From contig JAETUM010000020.1 of the NCBI GenBank assembly GCA_021768625.1, forward strand, positions 1 through 47,019: DNA of 47,019 bases. Reading direction: 5' to 3'. Under the pieces are notes generated by a model, which was not told the origin of the DNA, ran no database searches, and saw nothing but the letters and a program-made list of their open reading frames with translations. Source of the stretch: Candidatus Stoquefichus sp. GTDB taxonomy: Bacteria; Bacillota_I; Bacilli_A; Erysipelotrichales; Coprobacillaceae. Shown here one piece after another: positions 7,813 through 17,312 of the stretch; position 1 is the stretch's first letter, and every line of letters begins with the position of its first letter. Made by a program: the position numbers and the translations under genes.

Positions 7813-7851
7813 AAAATACTATTAAATACTATTAAATCATAGAACGTATGG

Positions 7852-7880
7852 TTGCTTTTTGAGGGAATATAAGTTAGAAT
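7852..7880 (+). promoter_or_regulatory. Promoter of the cargo defence operon
   Basis: TTGCTT at 7852-7857, 17-nt spacer, TAGAAT at 7875-7880, about 40 nt upstream of the small HTH gene. This is the only good sigma-A-like promoter seen between the tnpV terminator and the operon. Confidence 0.5.
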
Positions 7881-7922
7881 GGGAATAGTTTAATTATGCA
7901 AGATATATAGGGTGGAGGAAAA

Positions 7923-8108
7923 ATGACTGATTTGGTAGATAAATGGTGTAGCTTAGAAGAAACAGCAGAGTACTTAGGAGTAACAAAGGATACAATTAGA
8001 AATTGGATTAAAAAAACAGATATACCGGCACATAAAATTGGAAGACTTTGGAAATTTAAGCTAACGGAAGTAGATGAATGGGTAAAAAGCGGTAAAAGTG
8101 CCTTGTAA
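7923..8108 (+). CDS. Small HTH protein heading the methylase operon
   Basis: 61 residues, one excisionase-type winged HTH (SLEETAEYLGVTKDTIRNWI) ending in the typical GRLWKFKLTEVDEWV. ATG follows GGTGGAGG. It lies 27 nt before the bifunctional methylase. A related protein heads the cytosine-methylase locus at 28174, which suggests these are operon regulators of restriction systems rather than excisionases. Expected role: control of methylase/nuclease expression; inferred from position only. Confidence 0.65.
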   Translation: MTDLVDKWCSLEETAEYLGVTKDTIRNWIKKTDIPAHKIGRLWKFKLTEVDEWVKSGKSAL

Positions 8109-8135
8109 ATTTGAAATGTAAGTGGGGATGTAAAT

Positions 8136-11114
8136 ATGAACAAAGAAAGATTATCAAGATTAATAACCCAGTATCAAAAGAACCTTGAATTTTATAGAAA
8201 TGCAAGAGAATTTAATGAGCAAGATTGCCGAGATGAATTTATAAGTCCATTATTAGAGAGTTTTGGATGGGATGTACATAATGAGAAGGGAACATCACCA
8301 CAATACAAAGAAGTGGTTGTGGAAAAATTTTCAAATAGTGGGGATAGACCGGACTATACATTAACCTTAAATGGAGTATCAAAAATTTTTGTTGAAGCGA
8401 AGAAGCCGGCAGTGAATATAAAAGAAGAATCTGAACCTGCAATTCAGGCAAGACGTTATGGATGGAATGCAAAACATAAATTATCCATATTAACAAATTT
8501 TGAGGATATGATGATTTATGACGTTACAAATAAACCGCAAGATGGAGACGCAGCAACGGTGTCGCTGTATCGGAAATATCATTATTTAGAGTATTTAAAA
8601 AAGTATGAAGAAATATATGAATTGATTTCAAGAGAAAGCGTTTATACTGGAAAATACGATGAATATGTTGAAGAAAAATTTCCAAGTGAAGATCGATATT
8701 CAACAGAAGTAGATGAAGTCTTTTTAAAACAAATTAATGAGTGGAGATTGGAAATTGGTGACTATCTGTACCATATGGATAGTACTTATAGAGATATAGA
8801 GTTTTTGAACGATGCGGTTCAGGAGTTTATAAATCAAATTATCTTTTTGAGAATTTGTGAAGACAGGAACTTGCCTTTATATCAAAGTTTAAAAGAAACA
8901 GCTCAGAACAAGGTGGAATTACAAGATGCACTGACAAAAGTATTTAAGGAAGTTGATAAAAAATATAATTCTAAGTTGTTTGCGGGTGATAATATTATTT
9001 TTGATCTAAATAATGAAATTATTTTTAATATGATTCTTTCATTGTATTATCCTAAGACTCCCTATATGTTCAATATTATTGAACCAGGAATTTTAGGAAA
9101 AATATATGAGAGTTTTTTAACAGAAAGCCTTATTGAAAGAGAAAACCATATAATACTTGCTGCGAAGAAAGAATATAAGTATCGATCAGTAGTATCGACT
9201 CCTGTCGAAATTGTAAAGTATATGGTAAAGAACACGTTAACACCAATTTGTGAAGAAAAAACACCAGACGAAATAAAGAAAATTCAGATTGCTGATATTG
9301 CATGTGGATCTGGAATATTTTTGGAGGAAGCATATCAATTTTTAGTTGATTATTGTACAGAATGGTATATGCAAAATGATCCAGAGCATTTATTAGAATT
9401 GAGCAATGGGAAAAAGAAGCTGCCATTGACTGATAAAAAAGATATTTTAACGAAATGTATTTATGGTGTAGATATTGATGTACATGCTGTTGAAGTTAGT
9501 AAATTTTCGTTACTGATAAAATTAATAGAGGATGAAACACCGGCATCTGTGAAAGAATGTGTTCCGATTTTACCGGATTTAAGTTCTAATATAAAAAATG
9601 GAAATTCATTGATCTGTAGAGAAGATATTCATGGTAAAGAATTGCCAATAGAAGTGTTGTGTAACATAAAACCATTTGAATGGGAAACGATTAATGGAGG
9701 AGCTAAATTTGATGCTATTGTTGGCAATCCACCATATGTAAAAACTGAGGATATACACACATTAGAGACAGAGGAAGAATTTGCAGTTTATAAAAAGAAA
9801 TATAAAAGTGCATATAAACAGTTTGATAAGTATTTTTTATTTCTTGAAAAAGCATTTGATCTCTTAAAAGAAGACGGTCAGATGTGTTATATCGTACCAA
9901 ACAAATTTTATAAAATAGGAGCAGGGCAAGAACTACGTCGCATAACAGCTAAATATGTGTCAAAATTGGATGATTTTGGAGATATGCAACTTTTCCCGGA
10001 TAAAACTATTTATAGTTGCATTATTACACTATGTAAAGAATGTAATAAACAGCTGCAATATACGAATGTTATTTCGTTAACTGATCTCTGGACTGGTGAA
10101 GAACAAGAAAATATTGAAATTAAGAATGAAATGTTGGACGAAAATCCATGGAGATTAACTACAGATATTAAATTTATGAAAATGATCGCCAAGGTAGAAG
10201 AACATGGCAAACCATTAGGAGAAATAGTAAATATTTTTAACGGAATTCAAACAAGTGCAGAAAGACCTAAGCCGGTGTATTGGTTTAGTAAAGATGAAAT
10301 TGTTTCGGAAAAAGAAGACGAAATAATTGTTGATAAGTTTGAAAAAAGATATCATATAGAAAAAAGCATTTTAAAGCCTTTCTTTAAACCTACTAAGGCA
10401 GATGAAAAAGGAATGGGAACTTATTCAATATTAAAAACAGATAAACATATTATTTTTCCGTATAATGCAGATGGTAGTCTGATTAGCATTGACGTTATGA
10501 AAAAAGAATATCCAGGAACATATCAATATTTGGAAGATTGTTATGAGTTATTGGTGCCTAAATGCTTAAATGGTGGAAAAGGCCGAGATATTAAAAATGC
10601 AACAGCGGATACATGGTATCAGTATGGAAGAACTCAAGCAATAACTGCGTTTGTGAATACTCCAAAGTTGATTGTAAGAATTTTGAGTAAAGATCCCATG
10701 TATGCATACGATGAAAATAATATGCTTATTGCTTCTGGAGGAACAGCAGGATATTGTGCTATATCAAAACTGCCTGATTCAAAATATGATTTACGATATA
10801 TACAAGCATGGTTGAATCATCCGTATACTGAAAAACTATTTCAAATTATGGGAAGTGATTTTGAAGGAGGATTTACAGCAAGGGGAACATATCTGCTGAA
10901 AAAGATACCTTTTGTTGAGTTGGATTTTAATGACAAAATACAAAAGGCATTGTATGAATCTGTACTTGTTTCTGTAAAGAGAATTAGAGAATTGAATAAT
11001 GTGTTAGAGCAGAAGAAAGATAAAGCCTCCGTTGGTGTAATTGAAGCGGAAAAAGAGAATTTAAGTAAACGAATTGAAGATGATATTACAAAAATTTATA
11101 ATTTGCAATTTTAG
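8136..11114 (+). CDS. Bifunctional Eco57I-like restriction-modification enzyme
   Basis: 992 residues. The N-terminal ~130 carry a PD-(D/E)XK-type nuclease module: RPDYTL (Asp about 73) and FVEAKKP (Glu about 87, Lys about 89). After a helical linker comes an N6-adenine methylase with SAM motif I in ADIACGSGIFLEEA (about 387) and catalytic NPPY (about 531-534), followed by a TaqI/Eco57I-like target-recognition C-terminus. This layout, cutting and methylation in one chain, is that of type IIG/IIL enzymes. Start ATG 8136 follows AAGTGGGG. The next gene begins 8 nt downstream. All key residues are present. A separate methylase downstream is unusual but known for IIG systems, whose own methylation often covers one strand only. 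Confidence 0.85.
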   Translation: MNKERLSRLITQYQKNLEFYRNAREFNEQDCRDEFISPLLESFGWDVHNEKGTSPQYKEVVVEKFSNSGDRPDYTLTLNGVSKIFVEAKKPAVNIKEESEPAIQARRYGWNAKHKLSILTNFEDMMIYDVTNKPQDGDAATVSLYRKYHYLEYLKKYEEIYELISRESVYTGKYDEYVEEKFPSEDRYSTEVDEVFLKQINEWRLEIGDYLYHMDSTYRDIEFLNDAVQEFINQIIFLRICEDRNLPLYQSLKETAQNKVELQDALTKVFKEVDKKYNSKLFAGDNIIFDLNNEIIFNMILSLYYPKTPYMFNIIEPGILGKIYESFLTESLIERENHIILAAKKEYKYRSVVSTPVEIVKYMVKNTLTPICEEKTPDEIKKIQIADIACGSGIFLEEAYQFLVDYCTEWYMQNDPEHLLELSNGKKKLPLTDKKDILTKCIYGVDIDVHAVEVSKFSLLIKLIEDETPASVKECVPILPDLSSNIKNGNSLICREDIHGKELPIEVLCNIKPFEWETINGGAKFDAIVGNPPYVKTEDIHTLETEEEFAVYKKKYKSAYKQFDKYFLFLEKAFDLLKEDGQMCYIVPNKFYKIGAGQELRRITAKYVSKLDDFGDMQLFPDKTIYSCIITLCKECNKQLQYTNVISLTDLWTGEEQENIEIKNEMLDENPWRLTTDIKFMKMIAKVEEHGKPLGEIVNIFNGIQTSAERPKPVYWFSKDEIVSEKEDEIIVDKFEKRYHIEKSILKPFFKPTKADEKGMGTYSILKTDKHIIFPYNADGSLISIDVMKKEYPGTYQYLEDCYELLVPKCLNGGKGRDIKNATADTWYQYGRTQAITAFVNTPKLIVRILSKDPMYAYDENNMLIASGGTAGYCAISKLPDSKYDLRYIQAWLNHPYTEKLFQIMGSDFEGGFTARGTYLLKKIPFVELDFNDKIQKALYESVLVSVKRIRELNNVLEQKKDKASVGVIEAEKENLSKRIEDDITKIYNLQF

Positions 11115-11122
11115 GTGAGAGA

Positions 11123-12751
11123 ATGATATTAAAAGAGGATAGTTCAGAACAAAAATTAAGAGGTGCTTATTATACACCGTTAAAATTAGCCAAAAAGATG
11201 GTTGATTTTTTTAAGGATGATTTATCTATAAAATCCATATTAGAACCAAGCTGTGGTGATGGAGTATTTGTAGATGCATTACTAGAAAGTCAATTTTTAT
11301 CGCAGCATAAAAGGGTAACCGCTATAGAAATCGAAAAAAAAGAAGCGGAAAAATTAAGTGAAAAGTTGAAGGATAATTCGAATATAGATGTTGTGAACGG
11401 AGATTTTTTTGAGTTCTATCATAAACATAAAGATATGGACACATATGATTTGATATTAGGAAATCCACCATATATTCGCTATCAATATCTGGAAGAAAAA
11501 CAAAGATCTGAAATGGCTGAAATCTTAACAAGTCATGGGATGAAAGCGAATAAATTAATTAATACTTGGGTTGGATTTATGGTTGCTTGTGTTCATATGT
11601 TGAGCGATAATGGGAAAATCGCATTTGTGATTCCGGCAGAAATTTTACAAGTTGCATATGCGGAGGATTTGAGGTTATTTTTATCTAATAAATTGTCCAA
11701 AATAACATTGTTAACATTTGAAGAGCTAGTTTTTCCAGGAATTGAACAGGAAGTGGTAGTTTTTATTGGAGAGAAGGGAGATTCGGAAAAAGGTATAAAA
11801 ATTGTAGAGCTAAATAATCTTGAAGATTTAGAAAATCTTAATATATATGAAAATGGTTTTCAGAAACTCAATCATGTGCATGAAAAATGGACAAAGTATT
11901 TTACAACTATACAAGAAAACCAATTGATTTCAGATTTAAAAAGAGATAATAGATTCCAAACATTGTCTGAAACGGGCATTATTAATGTAGGAATTACAAC
12001 CGGAAATAATAAGTATTTTTCAGTAAATAAAAAAATTGTTGAAAAATATGATTTAACAGATGTTGTACGACCACTAATAGGAAGAAGTTCTCATGCTCAT
12101 AGTGTCTATTTCAAAGAGGAAGATTGGAAAGAAAATGTAGATCAAGGAAAATCAGCATATTTGATAGATTTTCCAGATACATTGCTTGAGAAATATAGTC
12201 GAGGGCAAAAAGATTATATTGAATTTGGAGAGAAAAATGGTGAGAACACAGGATATAAATGTAAAATCAGAGAAAAATGGTATCAAATACCGTCGGTATG
12301 GGTACCGGATGCTTTTTTCTTGCGTAGAAATAACTTGTATCCTAAATTTGTATTGAATTGTTGTGCTGCTGTTTCTACTGATACTATGCATAGGATAAAA
12401 TTTAAAGAAGGTATTGAGCCAGAGAGAATAATTTTATCGTATTATAATAGTATTTCCTTTGCGTTTACTGAAATATGTGGACGCAGTTATGGTGGTGGAG
12501 TACTGGAAATATTGCCTGGAGAAGTGGGAAAGGTTTTGGTTCCTGTTTTAGATTGTGTTCCACTTGAAAAGGTCAGAGAAGTGTTGCATCAAGTAGATCA
12601 GATTGTTCGTAATGGGGAGAACATTGAGAAGGCATTAGATATTGTGGATAATGGTATTTTGAAAGAGTATTTAGGTATTGATGAGAAAATGTGTTCTATG
12701 TCGAGAGGAATATGGAAGAAGATGCAGCATAGAAGATTGAAAAGGGGATAG
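11123..12751 (+). CDS. N6-adenine DNA methyltransferase, TaqI/Eco57I type
   Basis: 542 residues. It begins RGAYYTPLKLA, typical of this class; motif I is ILEPSCGDGVFVDAL (about 40-54), and the catalytic NPPY is in ILGNPPYIRYQY (about 114-117). The C-terminal ~250 residues should recognise DNA. There is no nuclease module. It starts 8 nt after the bifunctional enzyme and ends one base before the PLD gene, so the three are one transcription unit. Probable job: to protect the host by methylating the second strand or a related site of the same restriction system. Confidence 0.85.
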   Translation: MILKEDSSEQKLRGAYYTPLKLAKKMVDFFKDDLSIKSILEPSCGDGVFVDALLESQFLSQHKRVTAIEIEKKEAEKLSEKLKDNSNIDVVNGDFFEFYHKHKDMDTYDLILGNPPYIRYQYLEEKQRSEMAEILTSHGMKANKLINTWVGFMVACVHMLSDNGKIAFVIPAEILQVAYAEDLRLFLSNKLSKITLLTFEELVFPGIEQEVVVFIGEKGDSEKGIKIVELNNLEDLENLNIYENGFQKLNHVHEKWTKYFTTIQENQLISDLKRDNRFQTLSETGIINVGITTGNNKYFSVNKKIVEKYDLTDVVRPLIGRSSHAHSVYFKEEDWKENVDQGKSAYLIDFPDTLLEKYSRGQKDYIEFGEKNGENTGYKCKIREKWYQIPSVWVPDAFFLRRNNLYPKFVLNCCAAVSTDTMHRIKFKEGIEPERIILSYYNSISFAFTEICGRSYGGGVLEILPGEVGKVLVPVLDCVPLEKVREVLHQVDQIVRNGENIEKALDIVDNGILKEYLGIDEKMCSMSRGIWKKMQHRRLKRG

Positions 12752-12752
12752 A

Positions 12753-13898
12753 ATGGCAGATTTTAAATATATAATGCAGGGGTTTCAAAAAGATATAAAT
12801 TTTTTTGATGAAATAAAAGAAGTACTTGAAACAGAAGATTATACATCCATTTGGATATTGACAGCATTTGTTAATGAACGTGCTATATGTAATCTTATGC
12901 CAAGCATTAAGAAATCAAAAGCGGATATTTCATTTATTATAGGAATAAGAAACAATGTATCAACATATCAGGCTTTAAAATGTTTAATAAATATGAAGGT
13001 GAGCGTATTTGTATTTGATACGGCGAGAATAGAATCCATTTTTCATGCTAAAGTAATTGTAGGAAGTGGGACAAATTCTGCAAAAGTTATATGTGGAAGT
13101 GCAAATATAACTACAGGTGGTCTGGCTAATAATATAGAGGCTGGAATTATTAGCAAACTAAATTTAAGATGTGAATCAGATGAAAAATTTTTAACAGAAG
13201 TAAGAGAATATATTGATAACATAATTCATAATTATCCCCAAAATGTGAAGAAGATTTCAGAAGATAGAGAACTTGATGAATTGTATGAGCAAGGACTTGT
13301 TGTAGATGAAAATCAAAGAAAGCTTAGGAATAATTTTTTTTGTGCAAGCAAGGAAAAACAAGAAAAGTCTATAGTTTCACGATTTCCATTAGTAAATAAA
13401 AAATTATTAAATTTTGGAAAAAAACAGAAACACACAAATGCCATACTGAGAAAATTAGATCAGGTTATTGTTGAAGAAGTATGTGAAGAAGTTTGGAAGA
13501 GCAATAAATTGACAAAATCGCATTTGGGAATTGTGAAAAAAGGTACACATGCAAAAGGTGAAATGAGTTTAGGAAAAGGTCAATATAGACAAATTGATCA
13601 ATTTACTTACTTCCGAGATACAGTTTTTCGAGATTTAGACTGGAAAAATAATAAAAGTGGAGATGAAATAGCAAACGCATATTTTACCATGATAATATGC
13701 GGGATTAATTATGGAGAGTACAAATTAAGAATATTGCATAAGCGAAAGGGAATGGTAGCATATCAGCAGAATAATTATGTAACAAGTATTCGATGGGGGG
13801 ATGTTTCGCATTTGTTAAAAAATGAAAATTTGCTTGGAAGAGAATTGGTAATATATAAAACATCTGATAAAGAACGTTATGTAATTGACATTGAGTGA
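12753..13898 (+). CDS. PLD-family nuclease (restriction-like)
   Basis: 381 residues. A single phospholipase D half-motif is visible: His and Lys in FHAKVIVG, then GSANITTGG and downstream Glu in IEAG (about residues 96-130). Single-motif PLD proteins dimerise and act as metal-independent nucleases, as in BfiI and NgoFVII restriction enzymes. The C-terminal part (about 180-380) has no recognised domain and may recognise DNA. It is coupled to the methylase (stop and start one base apart; AAAGGGGA ribosome site). In this setting it is most likely a second nuclease of the same defence system; a DNA repair function is possible. Confidence 0.75.
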   Translation: MADFKYIMQGFQKDINFFDEIKEVLETEDYTSIWILTAFVNERAICNLMPSIKKSKADISFIIGIRNNVSTYQALKCLINMKVSVFVFDTARIESIFHAKVIVGSGTNSAKVICGSANITTGGLANNIEAGIISKLNLRCESDEKFLTEVREYIDNIIHNYPQNVKKISEDRELDELYEQGLVVDENQRKLRNNFFCASKEKQEKSIVSRFPLVNKKLLNFGKKQKHTNAILRKLDQVIVEEVCEEVWKSNKLTKSHLGIVKKGTHAKGEMSLGKGQYRQIDQFTYFRDTVFRDLDWKNNKSGDEIANAYFTMIICGINYGEYKLRILHKRKGMVAYQQNNYVTSIRWGDVSHLLKNENLLGRELVIYKTSDKERYVIDIE

Positions 13899-13956
13899 AA
13901 AGTTTATAAAAAGAAAAATTAAATATCGCTTTATTGCAGTATGGAAAGGATGAAGC

Positions 13957-16776
13957 ATGAAAAATACAAGAGGATCTGAATGGAATAAATGGGATTTACA
14001 TATTCATACGGCGTCATCATATGACAGCCCGTATAAAGCAGACGATGCAGATGAATTATTATGTCAAGCATTAGCAGAAAATGATATAAAAGCAGTTGCT
14101 ATTACGGATCATTTTAAAATAGACAAAACAAGAATAGAACACTTAAGAAAACTTGCACCGGAAATTGTGTTCTTTCCTGGGGTAGAGCTGCGAACTGACA
14201 AAGGAGCAAATAATTTACATCTGATTCTTATCTTTTCAGAACTATCAGATTTAGAGACTTTATCAGCAGATTTTAACGCAATAATGTTACGAACATTGGC
14301 TAAATCAAAGGAGTCAGATGAAACTATTTATTGGCAGTTTGACGATATTGTGGAGTTTTGTAAAAATCATGGAGGATTAATTTCTATTCACGCAGGGAAG
14401 AAATCAAATGGTATTGATAAAGAGATTTCAAATGCATTACCGGTAAAAGAGGCAATTAAATCAGATATTGCTAAGCATGTTGATTTTTTTGAAGTGGGAA
14501 AGAAGAAAGATATAGTAGATTATTATAAATATGTTTTTAAGGAAATTGATGAAAAACCAATTATTTTATGTTCTGATTGCCATGATCCAAGAAAGTATAG
14601 TGCAAAGGAATCGTTATGGATTAAAGCCAATGTGACATTTGAAGGATTAAAGCAGTGTATTTTCCAGCCATCAGAAAGAGTATATGTAGGAACAATACCG
14701 GCAGCGGTAGATAGGGTAAATAAGAATAAAAAAGCTAATATAGATAGTTTATCTGTTCATAGAATAATTGAACCCAAAAATGATGGAGTAAGTTGGTTTG
14801 ACTTTGATATATCGTTGAATGCAGGATTAGTGGCAGTAATTGGAAATAAAGGTAGCGGTAAGAGCGCTTTTTCAGATATAATCGGGCAAGTTTGCAAATG
14901 TAGAACGATGGGGAGTGCCTCTTTTTTAAATGATAACCGTTTTAGAAAGATGCCAAAGAACTTAGCAAGTGATTATATTGCGGAAATCAAATGGAAAGAT
15001 GGCCATTTAGAACGAAAAGGATTAGATGTCAATGAATTTGAGACAGTAATAGAGGATGCACAATATCTACCGCAAAAATATATTGAAGATGTATGTAATG
15101 ATATTGGAAATATCTTTCAGGAAGAAATTGATAAAGTGATTTATTCTTATGTCGACAGAACTGAAAGAGGAAGTGCTGCAAATTTGGCTGAATTAGTAAA
15201 AAATAAGTCACAAATGATCCAGATAGAAATGGAAGGTGTATACAAAGAAATTGAAAGACTTAATGAGTGCATTATTCGATTAGAAAGGAAAAAGACAAGC
15301 CAATATCGTTTGTTAATTGTAGATAGTCTGAAAAAATATCAAGAAATTTTGGAAAGACATGAAAAAAATAAACCACAAGAAATAAAGAAACCAGATGAAA
15401 AAGAGGAAAACATACAATATCAAGAAAAATTAAAAGAGATAGATAAAGAAATTACAGAATTAAATCAAAAAGTAGAACAAAATAGAGATGAACTTACTAA
15501 AATTAATGAAGCAATTGGTGAAACAGAACAAATAATTGCTAAATTGCGAGTGCTTAGAAGTGAATTTGGTGATATTAAAGAGGAATTGAATGTATATCTA
15601 AAAAAATATCAGTTGGAAATTAAAGAAGATTTTTGTTTAAAAGATCCGTTGGAAATAATAGAACAATATAAAAATAAACTAATTACAGATAAGACAATAA
15701 AACAATTGACATTAAACGGAAGTCCAATGGAAAAAGGCTTGCTTAATGAACTTAAAATTGCGCATGACAAGAAAAATGATCTTATATCAACTTCTGATAT
15801 TGAAGAGAAAAAATATCAAAAATATTTGAATGATTTACAAGATTGGGAGAAGGAAAAACAAAAAATTATTGGGAGTCAAGACACAGAAGACTGTTTAACA
15901 TATTATAAATCTGAGAAAGAATATCTTGATAATATTTTAGAGACAGATTATCATAGAGCTCGTGAAGAACGTAATATTAAATTTAAGGAATTATTTGTTT
16001 TAAAACAGCGAATTGTTATAATATATCAAGAGATTTATGCGCCGATTGAGCAAGAAATAAAGAAATTGTTGGGAGATTTGGAAGAAACTATTGAATTTCA
16101 AGCTGAAATGCAATTAATGGATAATGATTTTTCAAACAAAATTTTATCTTCCATTAGTCAAAGATTTGCAGGTGTATTTAAAGGGAAGACGGAAGCTAAT
16201 AATAGAATAACAAGGTTGCTTAGAAGTACAGAATTTTCAGATGAAAATAGCGTACTTGATTTAGTGAACAGCATTATTTTAGCAGTAGATGAAGATATAG
16301 ATAATTCTGAGAAAAAAATTACGGATAAAAAAGAATTTTATGATTATTTATATGGTTTAGAATACGTAGGGGTTTCATTCAAATTGAAGATGGGAGGTAG
16401 AGATTTAGAAGAATTATCTCCGGGTGAAAGAGGTATTGTTTTACTGATTTTTTATTTGGCGTTAAGTCAAAATAGCATACCTATAATTATAGATCAACCA
16501 GAAGATAACTTGGATAATCAATCGGTATATAATAAATTGGTTCCGTGTATTTGTGCGGCTAAACAAAAGAGGCAAGTAATTATCGTAACACATAATCCCA
16601 ACATAGCTGTAGCTTGTGATGCGGAACAAATTATTTGTTGTAAAATGGATAAAAATACTCACAAAATCACATATTTATCAGGTGCAATTGAAGATCAAGA
16701 AATTAAGCAGAATGTAGTTGATATTTTAGAGGGAACAATGCCGGCTTTTGATTTGAGAAGAAGAAAATATGTTTAA
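13957..16776 (+). CDS. PHP-domain / SMC-like ATPase (TrlF type)
   Basis: 939 residues. The N-terminal PHP phosphoesterase has its metal-binding set: DLHIHT (residues 13-18), AITDHF, FPGVEL, SIHAG and SDCHD (about 210). The ABC/SMC-type ATPase follows: Walker A in IGNKGSGKSAF (about 294-304), a long coiled-coil (about 395-720), signature LSPGERG (about 819) and Walker B IIIDQPEDNLD (about 845). This matches the TrlF family (PHP plus RecN-like ATPase) known from defence islands. The gene starts 58 nt after the PLD gene with its own GGAAAGGA site and ends the operon. Likely a DNA- or RNA-end processing effector; activity not proven by sequence. Confidence 0.85.
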   Translation: MKNTRGSEWNKWDLHIHTASSYDSPYKADDADELLCQALAENDIKAVAITDHFKIDKTRIEHLRKLAPEIVFFPGVELRTDKGANNLHLILIFSELSDLETLSADFNAIMLRTLAKSKESDETIYWQFDDIVEFCKNHGGLISIHAGKKSNGIDKEISNALPVKEAIKSDIAKHVDFFEVGKKKDIVDYYKYVFKEIDEKPIILCSDCHDPRKYSAKESLWIKANVTFEGLKQCIFQPSERVYVGTIPAAVDRVNKNKKANIDSLSVHRIIEPKNDGVSWFDFDISLNAGLVAVIGNKGSGKSAFSDIIGQVCKCRTMGSASFLNDNRFRKMPKNLASDYIAEIKWKDGHLERKGLDVNEFETVIEDAQYLPQKYIEDVCNDIGNIFQEEIDKVIYSYVDRTERGSAANLAELVKNKSQMIQIEMEGVYKEIERLNECIIRLERKKTSQYRLLIVDSLKKYQEILERHEKNKPQEIKKPDEKEENIQYQEKLKEIDKEITELNQKVEQNRDELTKINEAIGETEQIIAKLRVLRSEFGDIKEELNVYLKKYQLEIKEDFCLKDPLEIIEQYKNKLITDKTIKQLTLNGSPMEKGLLNELKIAHDKKNDLISTSDIEEKKYQKYLNDLQDWEKEKQKIIGSQDTEDCLTYYKSEKEYLDNILETDYHRAREERNIKFKELFVLKQRIVIIYQEIYAPIEQEIKKLLGDLEETIEFQAEMQLMDNDFSNKILSSISQRFAGVFKGKTEANNRITRLLRSTEFSDENSVLDLVNSIILAVDEDIDNSEKKITDKKEFYDYLYGLEYVGVSFKLKMGGRDLEELSPGERGIVLLIFYLALSQNSIPIIIDQPEDNLDNQSVYNKLVPCICAAKQKRQVIIVTHNPNIAVACDAEQIICCKMDKNTHKITYLSGAIEDQEIKQNVVDILEGTMPAFDLRRRKYV

Positions 16777-16835
16777 AAACGTAGTGTTCTTAAAATAAAG
16801 ATTGCTAAATATATTCAGTATCAGTTATAATGAAA

Positions 16836-16854
16836 TGGCAACAAATTGGCAACA
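16836..16854. repeat. Tandem TGGCAACA repeats near the element end
   Basis: TGGCAACA at 16836-16843 and again at 16847-16854, about 80-95 bp inside the probable right attachment core. Spaced direct repeats in this position resemble arm-type binding sites of tyrosine integrases. Seen in sequence; role inferred. Confidence 0.4.
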
Positions 16855-16929
16855 GAAAATCAGCAAGCCAAAATAATATATGTAACAGAGATAAAATAAC
16901 GGCAGAAAAGAGATAAAAACTAAACAGAT

Positions 16930-16968
16930 ATGTTTAATGATATCTTCGGACTTGCCGAGTTCGAATAA
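16930..16968 (+). other. Candidate right attachment site (3' tail of a host gene)
   Basis: A GC-richer patch in AT-rich DNA reads as a short in-frame tail ending DIFGLAEFE-stop, closed upstream by a TAA. It is followed after 15 nt by a strong terminator. This is how attR looks when an element inserts in the 3' end of a protein gene and carries a copy of the gene's end. Genes to the left belong to the mobile element and DNA to the right is host-like. The gene is not identified, and the left partner lies outside the window. Confidence 0.45.
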
Positions 16969-16983
16969 TATTAAGAAGTTTGT

Positions 16984-17010
16984 AAGTGCCATTGAGAGAT
17001 GGCACTTTTG
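16984..17010 (+). terminator. Strong rho-independent terminator
   Basis: AAGTGCCAT (16984-16992) pairs perfectly with ATGGCACTT (16999-17007), 6-nt loop, ending in TTTT. Probably the original terminator of the host gene used as integration site. Confidence 0.75.
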
Positions 17011-17045
17011 TATGTTAAAAAGAGTTTAGTAGATAATTACTGATA

Positions 17046-17310
17046 TAGACTTTTTTAATTAAATGTGTATAATATAGATGAAAGGAAACTTTCATTTATA
17101 TTGTTATTAAATGCATATTTGGTGCATATTAATAATGAGCTGTTCAACCTCAAAGCATCCTATGATGACGAGTGATAGTTCTGACTCGTCGGTAAAATAA
17201 AAAATGATTGAGTGATGATGATGTGTGAGAGCAAAGACACATCGGTAAAATAAAAAATGGCTCAAGGATGTAAGATAGAGGAATCAATAATAGGTTCCTC
17301 TTATTTTTTT
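17046..17310 (+). ncRNA. Type III antitoxin-like repeat RNA
   Basis: Promoter TAGACT (17046-17051) / TATAAT (17068-17073). A 5' hairpin TGAAAGgaaaCTTTCA follows. Two repeats of 53-nt period come next, each a hairpin followed by the identical tract GGTAAAATAAAAAATG (17191-17206 and 17244-17259); the hairpin arms differ but covary (GACGAGT/ACTCGTC at 17167-17190, GATGTGT/ACACATC at 17220-17243). A terminator (AGAGGAA 17277-17283 with TTCCTCT 17295-17301, then T-run) precedes a toxin-like reading frame. Promoter, tandem structured repeats, terminator and toxin gene is the defining order of type III toxin-antitoxin loci (ToxIN, CptIN, TenpIN). Confidence 0.7.
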
Positions 17311-17312
17311 AG

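Noticed and set aside
7842-7855. LexA (SOS) box before the cargo operon
   Set aside because: GAACGTATGGTT keeps only one half-site of GAACnnnnGTTC.
16944-16966. tRNA 3' end (GTTCGAAT looks like a T-loop)
   Set aside because: No acceptor or anticodon stem upstream and no CCA-type end; the protein-tail reading with stop and terminator fits better.
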